NCBI GenBank assembly: GCA_031963225.1
Contig: JASSUD010000043.1
Coordinates: 1 to 25,347, forward strand
Direction: 5' to 3'
Length of the DNA: 25,347 nucleotides
DNA from: JASSUD01 sp031963225
GTDB lineage: Bacteria > Pseudomonadota > Gammaproteobacteria > Burkholderiales > Burkholderiaceae
The position numbers and the translations under genes were made by a program. The notes beneath the pieces were generated by a model. That model had not been told where the DNA came from and did no database searches. It saw only the letters and a program-made list of their open reading frames with translations. This document shows positions 1 to 7,133 of the stretch, piece by piece (position 1 is the stretch's first letter; each line of letters begins with the position of its first letter).

Positions 1-172
1 CATTTCGAGTCACCGTTGTCAGAGCTTCGAACCATGCCTGGCGACCTGAAAAATCCAGTAGATCTCCTATCTCTTGCTGAATTTCTAAAGGTAGCGAGAA
101 AAATGATGGCTGCGCTGATCCTGGTGCATTAAAACAGGCTGGAATAGCTTTATTCAAAATTGGAGTTAACAT
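1..172 (-). CDS. Putative F-box protein, 5' part only (runs off left edge)
   Basis: Reading the minus strand from about position 172 to 1 gives an uninterrupted frame that leaves the window. The translation contains LPLEIQQEIGDLL followed by DFSGRQAWFEALTTVTR. This matches the start of an F-box (LPxEi, then hydrophobic i/i+4 spacing and a terminal aromatic/Val stretch), the Skp1-binding module of eukaryotic ubiquitin ligases. Two starts are possible: ATG at 181, with AAGG directly abutting it, or ATG at 172, with the same AAGG 9 nt upstream, which is the more normal spacing. The rest of the protein is outside the window, so partner domains are unknown. The F-box call rests on about 35 residues and could be a chance resemblance. 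Another F-box gene at 5796-6686 makes it more plausible. Confidence 0.45.
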   Translation of the reverse strand, partial: MLTPILNKAIPACFNAPGSAQPSFFSLPLEIQQEIGDLLDFSGRQAWFEALTTVTRN

Positions 173-181
173 TTGCTGCAT

Positions 182-584
182 CCTTAGGGAGAGGCTGATT
201 TATTCAAGGATTTTTTGCGGGAAATGAGGGAACCTTGTATTTTTTTATAAGTGGTCACAACATATAAAAAAATACAAGGATTTAATAAAGTTTGAAGGAG
301 ATTTTTTTAGGATCTAGGGCATGCCCTTACATGGACTAAAATTAACAAAGCCTTACAGATAACGATCAGAAGACTAAAATGCCACATAGCCATAAATTAA
401 CGTCACGTCTATCTTCTCCTACTAATAGACTCAATGAGGGTATCACTGCTGGTATGAAGCGGAATTTATATGTGATTTATAGGGGATTTCGTCGTTATCT
501 GACGTTGGGGGAGTAGCCATTCCAAAATAATGTGGAATGCAGCACAAGATTGTTGCAAATAAAGCGGAGGGTTACAGCCTTCTC
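182..584. other. Gene-poor stretch upstream of the left-edge gene
   Basis: No convincing gene is visible. It contains a long perfect inverted repeat (233-279, listed separately) and a 45-codon open frame at 379-516 on the plus strand. That frame has a weak GAAG 6 nt before ATG and encodes a basic peptide starting MPHSHKLTSRL that I do not recognise. Short IS-like sequence such as TTGTTGCAAATAAAG occurs near 550, but no pair of ends or transposase can be defined. It is probably eroded mobile DNA. Confidence 0.3.
233..279. repeat. Perfect 17-bp inverted repeat with 13-nt loop
   Basis: ccttgtatttttttata at 233-249 is repeated as its exact reverse complement at 263-279. The AT-rich stem lies upstream of the minus-strand F-box-like gene, so it is not that gene's terminator. 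It could be a remnant of a transposable element end, or a terminator for lost genes, since each strand offers a T/A-rich run. Confidence 0.7.
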
Positions 585-632
585 AAAAAAATGCCTGCCA
601 GAAGAATCGTGAAACCCCTCATTGGCAGGCAT
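585..632 (-). terminator. Rho-independent terminator of the 473-aa gene
   Basis: A 10-bp perfect stem (atgcctgcca at 591-600, tggcaggcat at 623-632) is followed on the minus strand by a run of T (A run 585-591 on the plus strand). It starts 14 nt after the stop codon of the minus-strand gene ending at 646. Position, stem and T-tract all fit an intrinsic terminator. Confidence 0.85.
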
Positions 633-645
633 GAAAATCTCGCGC

Positions 646-2067
646 TTACGCCGCATCTAAACGTGCCTGTATCTCTTGTTGCTTGGTGTTTCTAAATTCT
701 TCTAAAAGCACAAGTTCTTCAGCACTCACCTCTACATTGACAGTCTCAATTACTTTTTCTTTCCCTTTGGATGAAGAAGGAGAGCTATCTAAAACTCCAC
801 TCTCCTGAGATAAAGGAGGCGTATCTGGCCCACTTTCATCTGCGGAAGTTGGCGGTGTGCTACTTCTAGAGTCGGGAGGGCTTGAGTTTTCCTCTGAACT
901 AGTGGAAAGCTCGGAAGCGTTAGAAATTATTCTTTGCCTAGGTGCAGGGGAGAGATATTCAGATTCATTCGCTCCTGATAGTGCCTCTGTAAGCTGTAAT
1001 GGAGTTGATGAGGTTTGACCAGATAAAATCTGTAGCTGCTTAAAGGAAATTAACCCTTTACTATAGGCATCTAAAAGTTGCTTCATCGCCCCTTCAGTTA
1101 ATTCAACTTTGTTGCTGACTGTTGTGTGATTAAAAATGATAGTTGGCCGCTGCTGATTGGCTTTTAAGTCCTTAACATCTTGCTTTATTTCATGGAGTGC
1201 TTCGACACCAACCTGCATATCTTTTCGCATTTGCGGTATTTGGTCAGTATTTTTTTGAATGCTAAAGATAGTGTTAAAAAAGCTTGCCATAATTTCTAAA
1301 CTTTCAATAAGGGGTATAAGAATTTCTTCATCAAGCGTGCGCTTATCATTAGTTTTTGTGGTATGCCGCATGTCTGCAACATTAACGATTGCGCCGATAC
1401 AAAGGAGGGAAACAGAAATAACGAAAGGAAGAGTAGTTAATGGGCCAGATACAACAATAACACCCGCTGAAATAGCTTGCCCCCATATGCCTAGAAATGT
1501 GACTCCTACGGCGTATAAGGCGCAGTAAATAGCTTTAAGATGCTCTGCTATATCGCTAGACTTAGTATGCAGTTCAATTTGTAGTCCCTTTGCTTTCTGC
1601 AAGAAACCATCAGGATAAAAATTGCCATGTATTCCTAATAAATCCTCTGGAATAGCAAGCGCCTGTTCGTTCTGAACCTCTGTATTAAATAACGGAAAAA
1701 CACTAGCAAGATAAGGATAAATAATTTGCTTTAACTCATCAGTTAACCAATTACTTCCTTCACTTCCAGCAATATTTTCTCCTATTGAGATATGAAATTC
1801 TGAGAGCCGCTCAAGAATACTAACGCAACTATCAAGCAAATTTTCTACTGCTAAAAAATACTCTTCTTGTTTCTGTTTCCCCTGTTCAGAGACCCAAAAA
1901 TAACGTTTTAAGAGGGTCATTGTATTGGGGTGCGCGTAACTTTCTCTCAAGCTAGCGAGAGATTGAGAAAGTAGCCCTTGTGCTGAAGGTAACTTTCCTT
2001 TTAGGTGTCCGTGATAGTCCGTAAAAAAGCGCTCGACGATCACACCAGAGTCTATAGTAATAACCAT
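646..2067 (-). CDS. Membrane-hairpin/coiled-coil protein, possible secreted effector (473 aa)
   Basis: Not a recognised family. The protein has no signal peptide. Residues 1-175 are helical and hydrophilic. Residues about 180-232 form a long hydrophobic hairpin. Residues about 245-310 are helical and partly heptad-like, and about 385-440 are rich in Ser, Thr and Pro, followed by a short acidic helix. The hairpin and the block after it match the duplicated proteins at 7434-8477 and 9892-10968: GQAISAGVIVVS against GWALSVGLLVVS, LPFVIS against TPFIIS, and IPLIESLEIMASF against NPLIHYLETIVAMF. All three are therefore divergent paralogues. The layout recalls Chlamydia Inc-like membrane effectors, but only in layout. 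Start ATG at 2067 has an AGGTAGG-type site about 8 nt upstream. A clear intrinsic terminator follows at 585-632, so the gene is probably an intact single transcription unit. Confidence 0.8.
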   Translation of the reverse strand: MVITIDSGVIVERFFTDYHGHLKGKLPSAQGLLSQSLASLRESYAHPNTMTLLKRYFWVSEQGKQKQEEYFLAVENLLDSCVSILERLSEFHISIGENIAGSEGSNWLTDELKQIIYPYLASVFPLFNTEVQNEQALAIPEDLLGIHGNFYPDGFLQKAKGLQIELHTKSSDIAEHLKAIYCALYAVGVTFLGIWGQAISAGVIVVSGPLTTLPFVISVSLLCIGAIVNVADMRHTTKTNDKRTLDEEILIPLIESLEIMASFFNTIFSIQKNTDQIPQMRKDMQVGVEALHEIKQDVKDLKANQQRPTIIFNHTTVSNKVELTEGAMKQLLDAYSKGLISFKQLQILSGQTSSTPLQLTEALSGANESEYLSPAPRQRIISNASELSTSSEENSSPPDSRSSTPPTSADESGPDTPPLSQESGVLDSSPSSSKGKEKVIETVNVEVSAEELVLLEEFRNTKQQEIQARLDAA

Positions 2068-2543
2068 AAAAGGCCTACCTTTGCGCCTTACAATAAGACG
2101 CTTCTAAGGTTAGCATTTTTATCTTCTTTTAGAAAAAAATCGAACAAGTGCATACCCTATTTCTTACTTGCTTATTTCGTTCTGCATGATATTACGTCTA
2201 TATAAAAAGCTTGCATCAAAGCCGCATTATTTTGCATAGAAACGCATGTCTTGAGTCATGCCGGCGGGTAGTCCAATGGCTTGGCGAAGCGCACTTTGCT
2301 TCATATTCAAAAAACAGCGGCACACTGGCTAACCTCTCTATCTGGAGACCAACTACCGCCCCGATAAAGCAATAGGAGCGGTATTAGCTCTGTCAAATTA
2401 TATAACTGACTCTTTTCAGTGACACACTGTATAGCCAAGTTCGCTCTTAACTGATAAAAGTGAAAAATATTTACAGATTTGCTGAGAGTTAAAGGTTGTC
2501 TTGTAAATCTAAGTAGAACATTTAATCTGTTGAGGAGCTAGGT
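2068..2543. other. Intergenic, divergent promoter region, no gene seen
   Basis: This 476-bp stretch separates the minus-strand 473-aa gene from the plus-strand CBM5/12-like gene and should hold both promoters; I cannot place either confidently. A short minus-strand open frame of about 25 codons near 2239-2313 (MKQSALRQAIGLPAGMTQ...) looks peptide-like but has no ribosome site and I do not recognise it. An imperfect hairpin (taccgcccc / ggagcggta) lies near 2344-2374. Confidence 0.3.
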
Positions 2544-2765
2544 ATGGAAAGCAATAGGGTAGGCACCAGCAATGTTAGTTCTAGTTACAATACTTTGAAG
2601 AGTAGCGCATCTACTGAATGGGAGCCTCGCAGTTATAAGGCTGGCGACAAGGTTCAGAAAGATGGGCGCGTATATACAGCAAAGTGGTATGCGGAAGCTA
2701 GCCACACGCCAGGCGCTGAAGGATGGCAAGGTGAGCCTTGGCGAGACGATGGCGTATGCGAGTAA
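2544..2765 (+). CDS. Small CBM5/12-like (chitin-binding type) protein, 73 aa
   Basis: Residues about 25-70 read TEWEPRSYKAGDKVQKDGRV then YTAKWYAEASHTPG and PWRDDG. This follows the carbohydrate-binding module 5/12 pattern: W near the start, YxxGDxVxxxGxxYxAKW, a PG turn, then a W near the end. Members of that family usually bind chitin or related glycans at the end of chitinases, and sometimes occur in phage tail or secreted proteins. Here the module stands alone behind a 24-residue Ser/Asn-rich leader with no signal peptide. The start is well supported: GAGGAG lies 6 nt before ATG at 2544. It could be a truncated end of a larger enzyme, an effector, or island cargo, since it abuts the integrase pseudogene. 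The domain call is by eye only. Confidence 0.6.
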   Translation: MESNRVGTSNVSSSYNTLKSSASTEWEPRSYKAGDKVQKDGRVYTAKWYAEASHTPGAEGWQGEPWRDDGVCE

Positions 2766-2785
2766 TTTACATAATGGTGGCATGG

Positions 2786-3565
2786 CCAATGTTCACTCCC
2801 TCCACTACGCGCATGCATTATTTCCAGAAGTTCTAAAGCCTGCCTGGATAATGGCACTAAATGATCTCTGTTTTTTTCATTTTGCAAATTTCGATTTTCT
2901 AGCGCTATTCTTTGCATTAATGTGGGTACTTCGTGAAGCTCCACTGCAGCGAAATTTTTTACCTTAGCTTTACCAAATGCTTTTTTAAGTTTTATCTCTG
3001 CCGCGGGATTTGCTTTTGCATGCCAATTTGCTATAGCCCACTCGAAGACGTGTGACGCTTACATTCTGACCTTACGCACATAAACATATTTCCCGTTGGC
3101 ATTCATAACGTTTAACGGTTCCATCAGAGTTTCACGGGTAATATTTGTAATGGGTTTATCCCCTAATTGAGGAAATAAATGCGTTTCAAGGGCACTCGTA
3201 GCATTCTTTAGATAGGACTCTGAAAGGTCTTTCCGTCCTTCCCAATATTTATCCGATGCCTCTTTAAATTTTAAGGCGTCGCTGTCATCTTTTTTACGCG
3301 ATTCTATCGGGTCGATATCCTCGCGCAACTTAGTTTTCACTTCCTCTCGCTTCTCTCTCGCTTGCGCTAAAGATATCTCTGTATAAGGCCCGAACGTAAC
3401 TGTTTTAGGCTTGCCTTCAAACCGATAAGCCATAGCCATACGCCAAGTTTTACCACCTTTAGGCGATATCCATAAAAAAAGACCGCCACCATCAAATTCT
3501 TTCCGGTCTTTATTGCCAGGCTTGGCAGCCTTACATTTAGCGTCTGTTAGCTTATTTGTAGGCAT
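2786..3565 (-). pseudogene. P4-type tyrosine integrase pseudogene
   Basis: From ATG at 3565 (GAGGG about 8 nt upstream) the frame encodes the Arm-DNA-binding domain: MPTNKLTDAKCKAAKP, then GGGLFLWISPKGGKTWRMAM, then the SAM-like core-binding start. The frame is broken by an in-frame TAA at 3059-3061 after YVYVRKVRM, where relatives usually continue with Trp. The same frame then resumes with VFEWAIANWHAKANPAAEIK and AFGKA. About 40-60 residues, including the region of the first catalytic Arg, are missing after LMQRIALENR. RDHLVPLSRQALELL follows, and homology ends near 2786, before the His-x-x-Arg and Tyr catalytic residues. The enzyme is certainly inactive. The frame starts about 180 bp beyond the 3' end of tRNA-Ser, the usual arrangement for an island integrated in that tRNA. 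Confidence 0.88.
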
Positions 3566-3609
3566 CCTAAAACCCTCTTTTTTAAGATGCCTACAAAAAT
3601 GCCTACAAA
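3555..3609. promoter_or_regulatory. Inverted and direct TGTAGGCAT repeats, likely integrase arm-type sites
   Basis: tttgtaggcatc (3555-3566) is matched by its exact reverse complement gatgcctacaaa (3586-3597), and a further copy of atgcctacaaa follows at 3599-3609. The cluster covers the integrase start codon and ribosome site and lies between the integrase and the tRNA-Ser. Tyrosine integrases of islands commonly bind such short repeats next to the attachment site. Here they could also let the integrase repress its own gene. The function is inferred from position and repetition. Confidence 0.55.
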
Positions 3610-3745
3610 GTATCGGTGTGCTTGCATTGGGTTGGGTTGTTTTCAATTGGGAATGAAAGGCGATAAATGCCGGAAAATCCTTATTCTATAAGGGTTTTCG
3701 GTTCATTTGGAAGGAGGTGTGTTGCGGATGATTGGGAGAAGCGGG

Positions 3746-3833
3746 CGGAAAGGGAGGGATTTGAACCCTCGATACGGGTGAACCGTATACCAGATTTCGA
3801 GTCTGGCGCATTCGACCACTCTGCCACCTTTCC
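3746..3833 (-). tRNA. tRNA-Ser (anticodon CGA)
   Basis: On the minus strand the acceptor stem GGAAAGG / CCTTTCC closes with discriminator G. A D-arm with GGTCGAA, an anticodon stem CCAGA / TCTGG around loop CTCGAAA (anticodon CGA, reading UCG), a long variable arm and a T-arm GGGTTCAAATCC follow. The 88-nt length and long variable arm are diagnostic of serine tRNA. The 3' CCA is not encoded. The integrase pseudogene lies just beyond the 3' end, so this tRNA is the probable attachment gene of a decayed island. A possible promoter lies upstream on the minus strand, with -10 TAGAAT at 3902-3907 followed by a GC-rich discriminator. serS, whose product charges this tRNA, is divergent next door. 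Confidence 0.95.
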
Positions 3834-3966
3834 TGATTGACGCAAACAAAAAGCACCCATACAAAAAAGTACATGTGCCAGAGCGTTTTTGGAGATCCGC
3901 GATTCTATCAGAGTCCTGATTAAAAACGCTATACACTGCTAAATACGCGAGAATATTTCTTGTATC

Positions 3967-3996
3967 TTCACAATAAGGCCCGGTGCAGGCTATAAA
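3967..3996 (+). promoter_or_regulatory. Predicted sigma70-type promoter of serS
   Basis: TTCACA at 3967-3972 and TATAAA at 3991-3996 are separated by 18 nt; each matches consensus in five of six positions. Transcription would start near 4003, leaving a leader of about 80 nt before the serS start at 4085. Confidence 0.45.
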
Positions 3997-4084
3997 ATAG
4001 CTATATGTGGGCCTGTGCGCCTCGCGCCAGAATGCGTCTTTTTGCCACTCTTATTTTTTTCCTCTTACTTTTTCCGTTTTTCTA

Positions 4085-5437
4085 ATGATTGATATAAACA
4101 GTCTTCGTAAAGATCCCCATAGCGTGGCGGAGCAGTTAGCCAAGCGCGGTTATGTATTGAATGTGCATGCTTTTATGGAGCTAGAAGAGCAGCGGCGAGC
4201 GCTCCAGATGCAAGCGGAGGGCTTGCAAGCTCGCCGTAATAGCCTATCTAAAGAAATTGGCCAGCTCAGCGCGCAGAAAACAGAAGCGGCTGCAACGGAA
4301 AAAGCACAACGCGTTGAAGAGGTTCAAAAAATCAATCAGGCACTTAGTGCGGCTTCTGCAGAGCTACAGCTTGTACAGACTCATATTGCAAACTGGCTAC
4401 TGGAAATACCTAATGTGGTACATCCTAGCGTGCCGGTTGGGCAAAATGAGCTGCAAAACGTTGAGGTTTCGCGCTGGGGAACGCCCCGCGCATTTGAGCA
4501 GGAAGGCTTTACTCCTAAAGATCATGTAGATGCAGGCCAGCCATTAGGGTTGGATTTCGAGGCAGCGACAAAGTTAAGTGGAGCACGTTTTTCTGTGCTG
4601 CGCGGGCCTATAGCGCGCCTACATCGCGCGCTTACACAGTTTATGCTCGATACTCATACATTAGAGCACGGTTATACCGAAGTATGTCCTCCCTATCTTG
4701 TCAATGCTGCTGCGCTACAAGGCACTGGGCAATTACCCAAATTTGCCGGAGATCTATTTAAAGTTCCACGCAGTGGCATAACTGATTCAGAAGCGATAGA
4801 AGAAAAAATGGGCAAAGAGATAGAGCCGCTCTATCTCATCCCAACTGCAGAGGTGTCGCTTACCAATTTAGTGCGCGATAGCATATTGGAAGCAGATGCG
4901 CTGCCTCTTCGTTTTGTTGCACATACGCCGTGTTTTCGTTCTGAGGCAGGCAGTTATGGTCGAGATACGCGCGGCATGATCCGTCAACATCAGTTTGACA
5001 AAGTAGAGTTGGTACAGATCGTAAAGCCTGAAGATTCTTACGATGCACTAGAGCAACTGGTCGGGCATGCTGAAACTATTTTGCAAAAACTTGAATTGCC
5101 TTATCGAAAAATGCTGCTCTGTACAGGAGATACAGGGTTTTCAAGTACAAAAACCTATGATTTAGAAGTATGGCTAGCGTCGCAAAATACCTATCGTGAA
5201 ATTTCATCGTGCTCTAATACCGAAGCCTTTCAGGCGCGCCGTATGCAAGCGCGTTTTCGCAATGCTCAAGGAAAACCGGAGCAAGTGCATACATTAAATG
5301 GCTCAGGGCTTGCTGTAGGCCGCACTCTAGTAGCGATAATTGAGAATTTCCAAAATGCAGATGGCAGCCTTACTATTCCTAAAGCGCTGCAACCTTATTT
5401 AGGTGGGATGGAGCGTTTAGTGCCTTTGGAAGCTTAA
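4085..5437 (+). CDS. serS: Serine-tRNA ligase
   Basis: This cytosolic class II aminoacyl-tRNA synthetase charges tRNA-Ser with serine using ATP. The protein has 450 residues, normal for bacterial SerRS. An N-terminal antiparallel coiled coil (about 27-110, rich in Glu, Gln, Ala and Arg) recognises the long variable arm of tRNA-Ser. The catalytic domain shows the serine-specific IPTAEVSLTN segment, motif 2 (FRSEAGSYGRDTRGMIRQHQ) and motif 3 (NGSGLAVGRTLVAIIENFQ). I chose the MIDINSLRKDP start because the family begins there. An in-frame GTG at 4007 would add 26 unrelated residues. No good Shine-Dalgarno is visible before ATG at 4085; the leader is pyrimidine-rich, which is odd for an essential gene. 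The gene is divergent from tRNA-Ser(CGA) and followed after 20 nt by a 48-aa membrane protein gene. Confidence 0.97.
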   Translation: MIDINSLRKDPHSVAEQLAKRGYVLNVHAFMELEEQRRALQMQAEGLQARRNSLSKEIGQLSAQKTEAAATEKAQRVEEVQKINQALSAASAELQLVQTHIANWLLEIPNVVHPSVPVGQNELQNVEVSRWGTPRAFEQEGFTPKDHVDAGQPLGLDFEAATKLSGARFSVLRGPIARLHRALTQFMLDTHTLEHGYTEVCPPYLVNAAALQGTGQLPKFAGDLFKVPRSGITDSEAIEEKMGKEIEPLYLIPTAEVSLTNLVRDSILEADALPLRFVAHTPCFRSEAGSYGRDTRGMIRQHQFDKVELVQIVKPEDSYDALEQLVGHAETILQKLELPYRKMLLCTGDTGFSSTKTYDLEVWLASQNTYREISSCSNTEAFQARRMQARFRNAQGKPEQVHTLNGSGLAVGRTLVAIIENFQNADGSLTIPKALQPYLGGMERLVPLEA

Positions 5438-5457
5438 AATCTATTTATTTGAAGATA

Positions 5458-5604
5458 ATGCACGAAAAAATACCCAACCAAGAATCTAAACCGCCACAAG
5501 CAAAAATGTGGCGCATTTTTCTGCCTATTGTGATTCCTATATTTTTTGTATTGATTGTTATGGCAGGGGCAGGGTTATTGCTGCTGCAACATTTTTCTGT
5601 GTAA
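5458..5604 (+). CDS. Small single-span membrane protein, 48 aa
   Basis: ATG at 5458 follows the serS stop by 20 nt, with GAAGATA just upstream as a weak ribosome site. The product has a hydrophilic, proline-containing N-terminus (MHEKIPNQESKPPQAKMW) and one hydrophobic helix of about 27 residues ending LLLLQHFSV. I do not recognise a family. It is a real gene rather than chance, because its 3' part is conserved in frame in two further copies in this window (6772-6897 and 9230-9292) with mainly conservative changes. It probably sits in the inner membrane and is co-transcribed with serS. This copy looks like the complete one; the others have lost or exchanged their N-termini. Confidence 0.65.
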   Translation: MHEKIPNQESKPPQAKMWRIFLPIVIPIFFVLIVMAGAGLLLLQHFSV

Positions 5605-5795
5605 CCGTAATAATTATAAGTGGGTGGGATACGGTCACTTTTCATCTGCAGTAAAAGATAGCGATAATACCCCTGTAATTTTCCAGGCATTAAAATACAA
5701 AAATACTAAAAAAATAAAAGCATTCAGTGAAATATTGACAACATTTTATAAAAAATGCTTGCTAACAAAGACTCAGATGATAGAGCTCATGAACA

Positions 5796-6686
5796 ATGGA
5801 AAATTTATCAATTAACCCTTACTTGGCAACATATACACCTAAAAAAGATACCGCCCCAGAACCTTTAAAGCCATCTATAAAAGCGCTAAAACAAGAAAGT
5901 AAACTGCTAAAAATACCGCCCGAATTGATGTGCAATATTGTACAAAATTTACCACATAACGATATAATTTCTTTGAGCATGACTTGCCAATTGGCTTATT
6001 ATAAATGTACTGATATTTATAAACCATGGTTAGAATTATTCGAAAATAAAGTTGAAGCATATAACTTTATGCATGAAGAGGACGGGATTTCTTATACCTC
6101 AGATCAATTACGTGCCATAGTACGTCAACATCTAGCTAATGAAATTAATATCCCTAAAGGAGTGCATATTCCCAGCGTAGCAAAATTACTTGAGTCATTG
6201 AGCGAATCTAAAAAAGAGCCAGATATTTTGGTGGGCCTGCATTTATTAAAAAGAGAACAATTTGAAGGAGTAGCATTGCAGCCTGTTCATAAACAACACC
6301 TCCTTTCTGATGGCGTCATACTTAGATTAGTTTGTGGGATACCGGTTGACCTAAAAGCTTTATCATATATTGAGAAGGAGCATATTGAATTAGGAATAGA
6401 AGGAGCCATTTATACAAAACAAGAGACTATTATCGCGGCTATGGTACAGAGCGGACTTTTCATTAATACTCCTGATAGCAGTACCATGACTTATGGAACT
6501 CCATTGCACTTCGCTGCTAAACATGGGAACAAGGAAATCGTTAAAACTCTGCTTGAGCTTGGTGCACAACCTTCTTTAAGTATAGAAGATTGCGATGGAA
6601 AAACGCCGCTGGATTTAGCGCAGGCTAGGGGACATACTGAAGTGGTCCACATTTTAAGTCATGTCGACACAAAAAATTTTGCTTAG
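5796..6686 (+). CDS. F-box and ankyrin-repeat protein, predicted host-directed effector
   Basis: The 296-residue protein has a eukaryote-like architecture. Residues 37-80 form an F-box: LLKIPPELMCNIVQNLPHND, then IISLSMTCQLAYYKC and a Trp-containing helix. Residues 235-292 carry two ankyrin repeats, the first with TPLHFAAKHGNKEIVKTLLE and the second with KTPLDLAQARGHTEVVHIL. The middle (about 85-230) is helical and unassigned, possibly degenerate repeats. F-box proteins recruit Skp1-Cullin ubiquitin ligases, and ankyrin repeats bind the target. Legionella AnkB has the same combination and is injected into the host. There is no signal peptide, so a type III, IV or VI route would be needed, and none is encoded here. 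The gene is much more AT-rich than serS, suggesting transfer. A TTGACA at 5735-5740 is a possible -35 with a poor -10. The 3' end overlaps the 6661 frame by 26 nt. Confidence 0.85.
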   Translation: MENLSINPYLATYTPKKDTAPEPLKPSIKALKQESKLLKIPPELMCNIVQNLPHNDIISLSMTCQLAYYKCTDIYKPWLELFENKVEAYNFMHEEDGISYTSDQLRAIVRQHLANEINIPKGVHIPSVAKLLESLSESKKEPDILVGLHLLKREQFEGVALQPVHKQHLLSDGVILRLVCGIPVDLKALSYIEKEHIELGIEGAIYTKQETIIAAMVQSGLFINTPDSSTMTYGTPLHFAAKHGNKEIVKTLLELGAQPSLSIEDCDGKTPLDLAQARGHTEVVHILSHVDTKNFA

Positions 6687-6897
6687 AAATGTATGTAAAA
6701 AAACTACTATTCTTAGGAAAAGCAGAAGAAAATCAGGGCCGGTGGGTGTTGCTTTCCACGTAACTGGAGCGCAAGAACCTAAACCGCCACAGGCAAAAAT
6801 GTGGCGCATTTTTCTGCCTATTGTGATTCCTATATTTTTTGTATTGATTGTTATGGCAGGGGCAGGATTATTGCTGTTGAATCATTTTTCTGTGTAA
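6661..6897 (+). pseudogene. Second copy of the 48-aa membrane protein 3' part, exchanged N-terminus
   Basis: From 6772 the sequence repeats the serS-linked 48-aa gene (EPKPPQAKMWRIFLP through LLLLNHFSV and its stop). Upstream of that point the two copies are unrelated. The open frame can be traced back to ATG at 6661, inside the 3' end of the F-box gene, giving 78 residues with a very basic, non-homologous N-terminus. There is no ribosome site before that ATG. It is most likely a duplicated, beheaded copy. A short product from the ATG at 6799 (MWRIFLP...) is possible. Its last 63 bp are duplicated again at 9230-9292. Confidence 0.6.
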
Positions 6898-6911
6898 AAG
6901 CAATAATTATA

Positions 6912-7097
6912 AGTTGGTGGTGTGCATATTGGGGTTCCTTCGTCACCACCAACCTACCGTCCATTGTAGGTTGGGGTGAGGTACGAACCCCAACATGATG
7001 ACCTCTATCCTTTTGAAACCTGCATACGCAGGTCAAAAGCGATGGGTATATGTTTTTGGTATGCATGTTGGGGTTCGTACCTCACCACCAACCTACG
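6912..7097. repeat. Palindromic repeat element, copy 1 (composite)
   Basis: A full element runs 6966-7096: left arm gtaggttggggtgaggtacg then aaccccaacatg, a central imperfect palindrome (cctgcatacgcagg), then the mirror-image right arm. It is preceded at about 6912-6958 by an extra half arm of the variant ending ttccttcgtcaccaccaacc. It lies downstream of the minus-strand 84-aa gene and could end its transcript. Confidence 0.85.
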
Positions 7098-7133
7098 AAT
7101 TAATTTTATTGTATTTAAGAATACGCTATTACC

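Noticed and set aside
379..516. 45-codon plus-strand ORF starting MPHSHKLTSRL
   Set aside because: Basic, unrecognised, weak ribosome site, in a region that looks like eroded mobile DNA; not enough to call a gene.
2239..2313. 25-codon minus-strand frame (MKQSALRQAIGLPAGMTQ...)
   Set aside because: No ribosome site and too short; composition looks gene-like, but no family could be named.
2662..2967. 101-codon plus-strand open frame
   Set aside because: It is antisense to the integrase pseudogene, whose minus-strand frame has clear homology, and out of frame with the CBM-like gene.
3670..3701. Hairpin ccggaaaatccttat ... taagggttttcgg between the integrase and tRNA-Ser
   Set aside because: Near-perfect stem downstream of the tRNA, but there is no T-run; it could be a processing or attachment feature, with no evidence to decide.
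5555..5815. 86-codon plus-strand open frame before the F-box gene
   Set aside because: Its first part is a shifted reading of the 48-aa gene and the rest is AT-rich intergenic sequence; no ribosome site.
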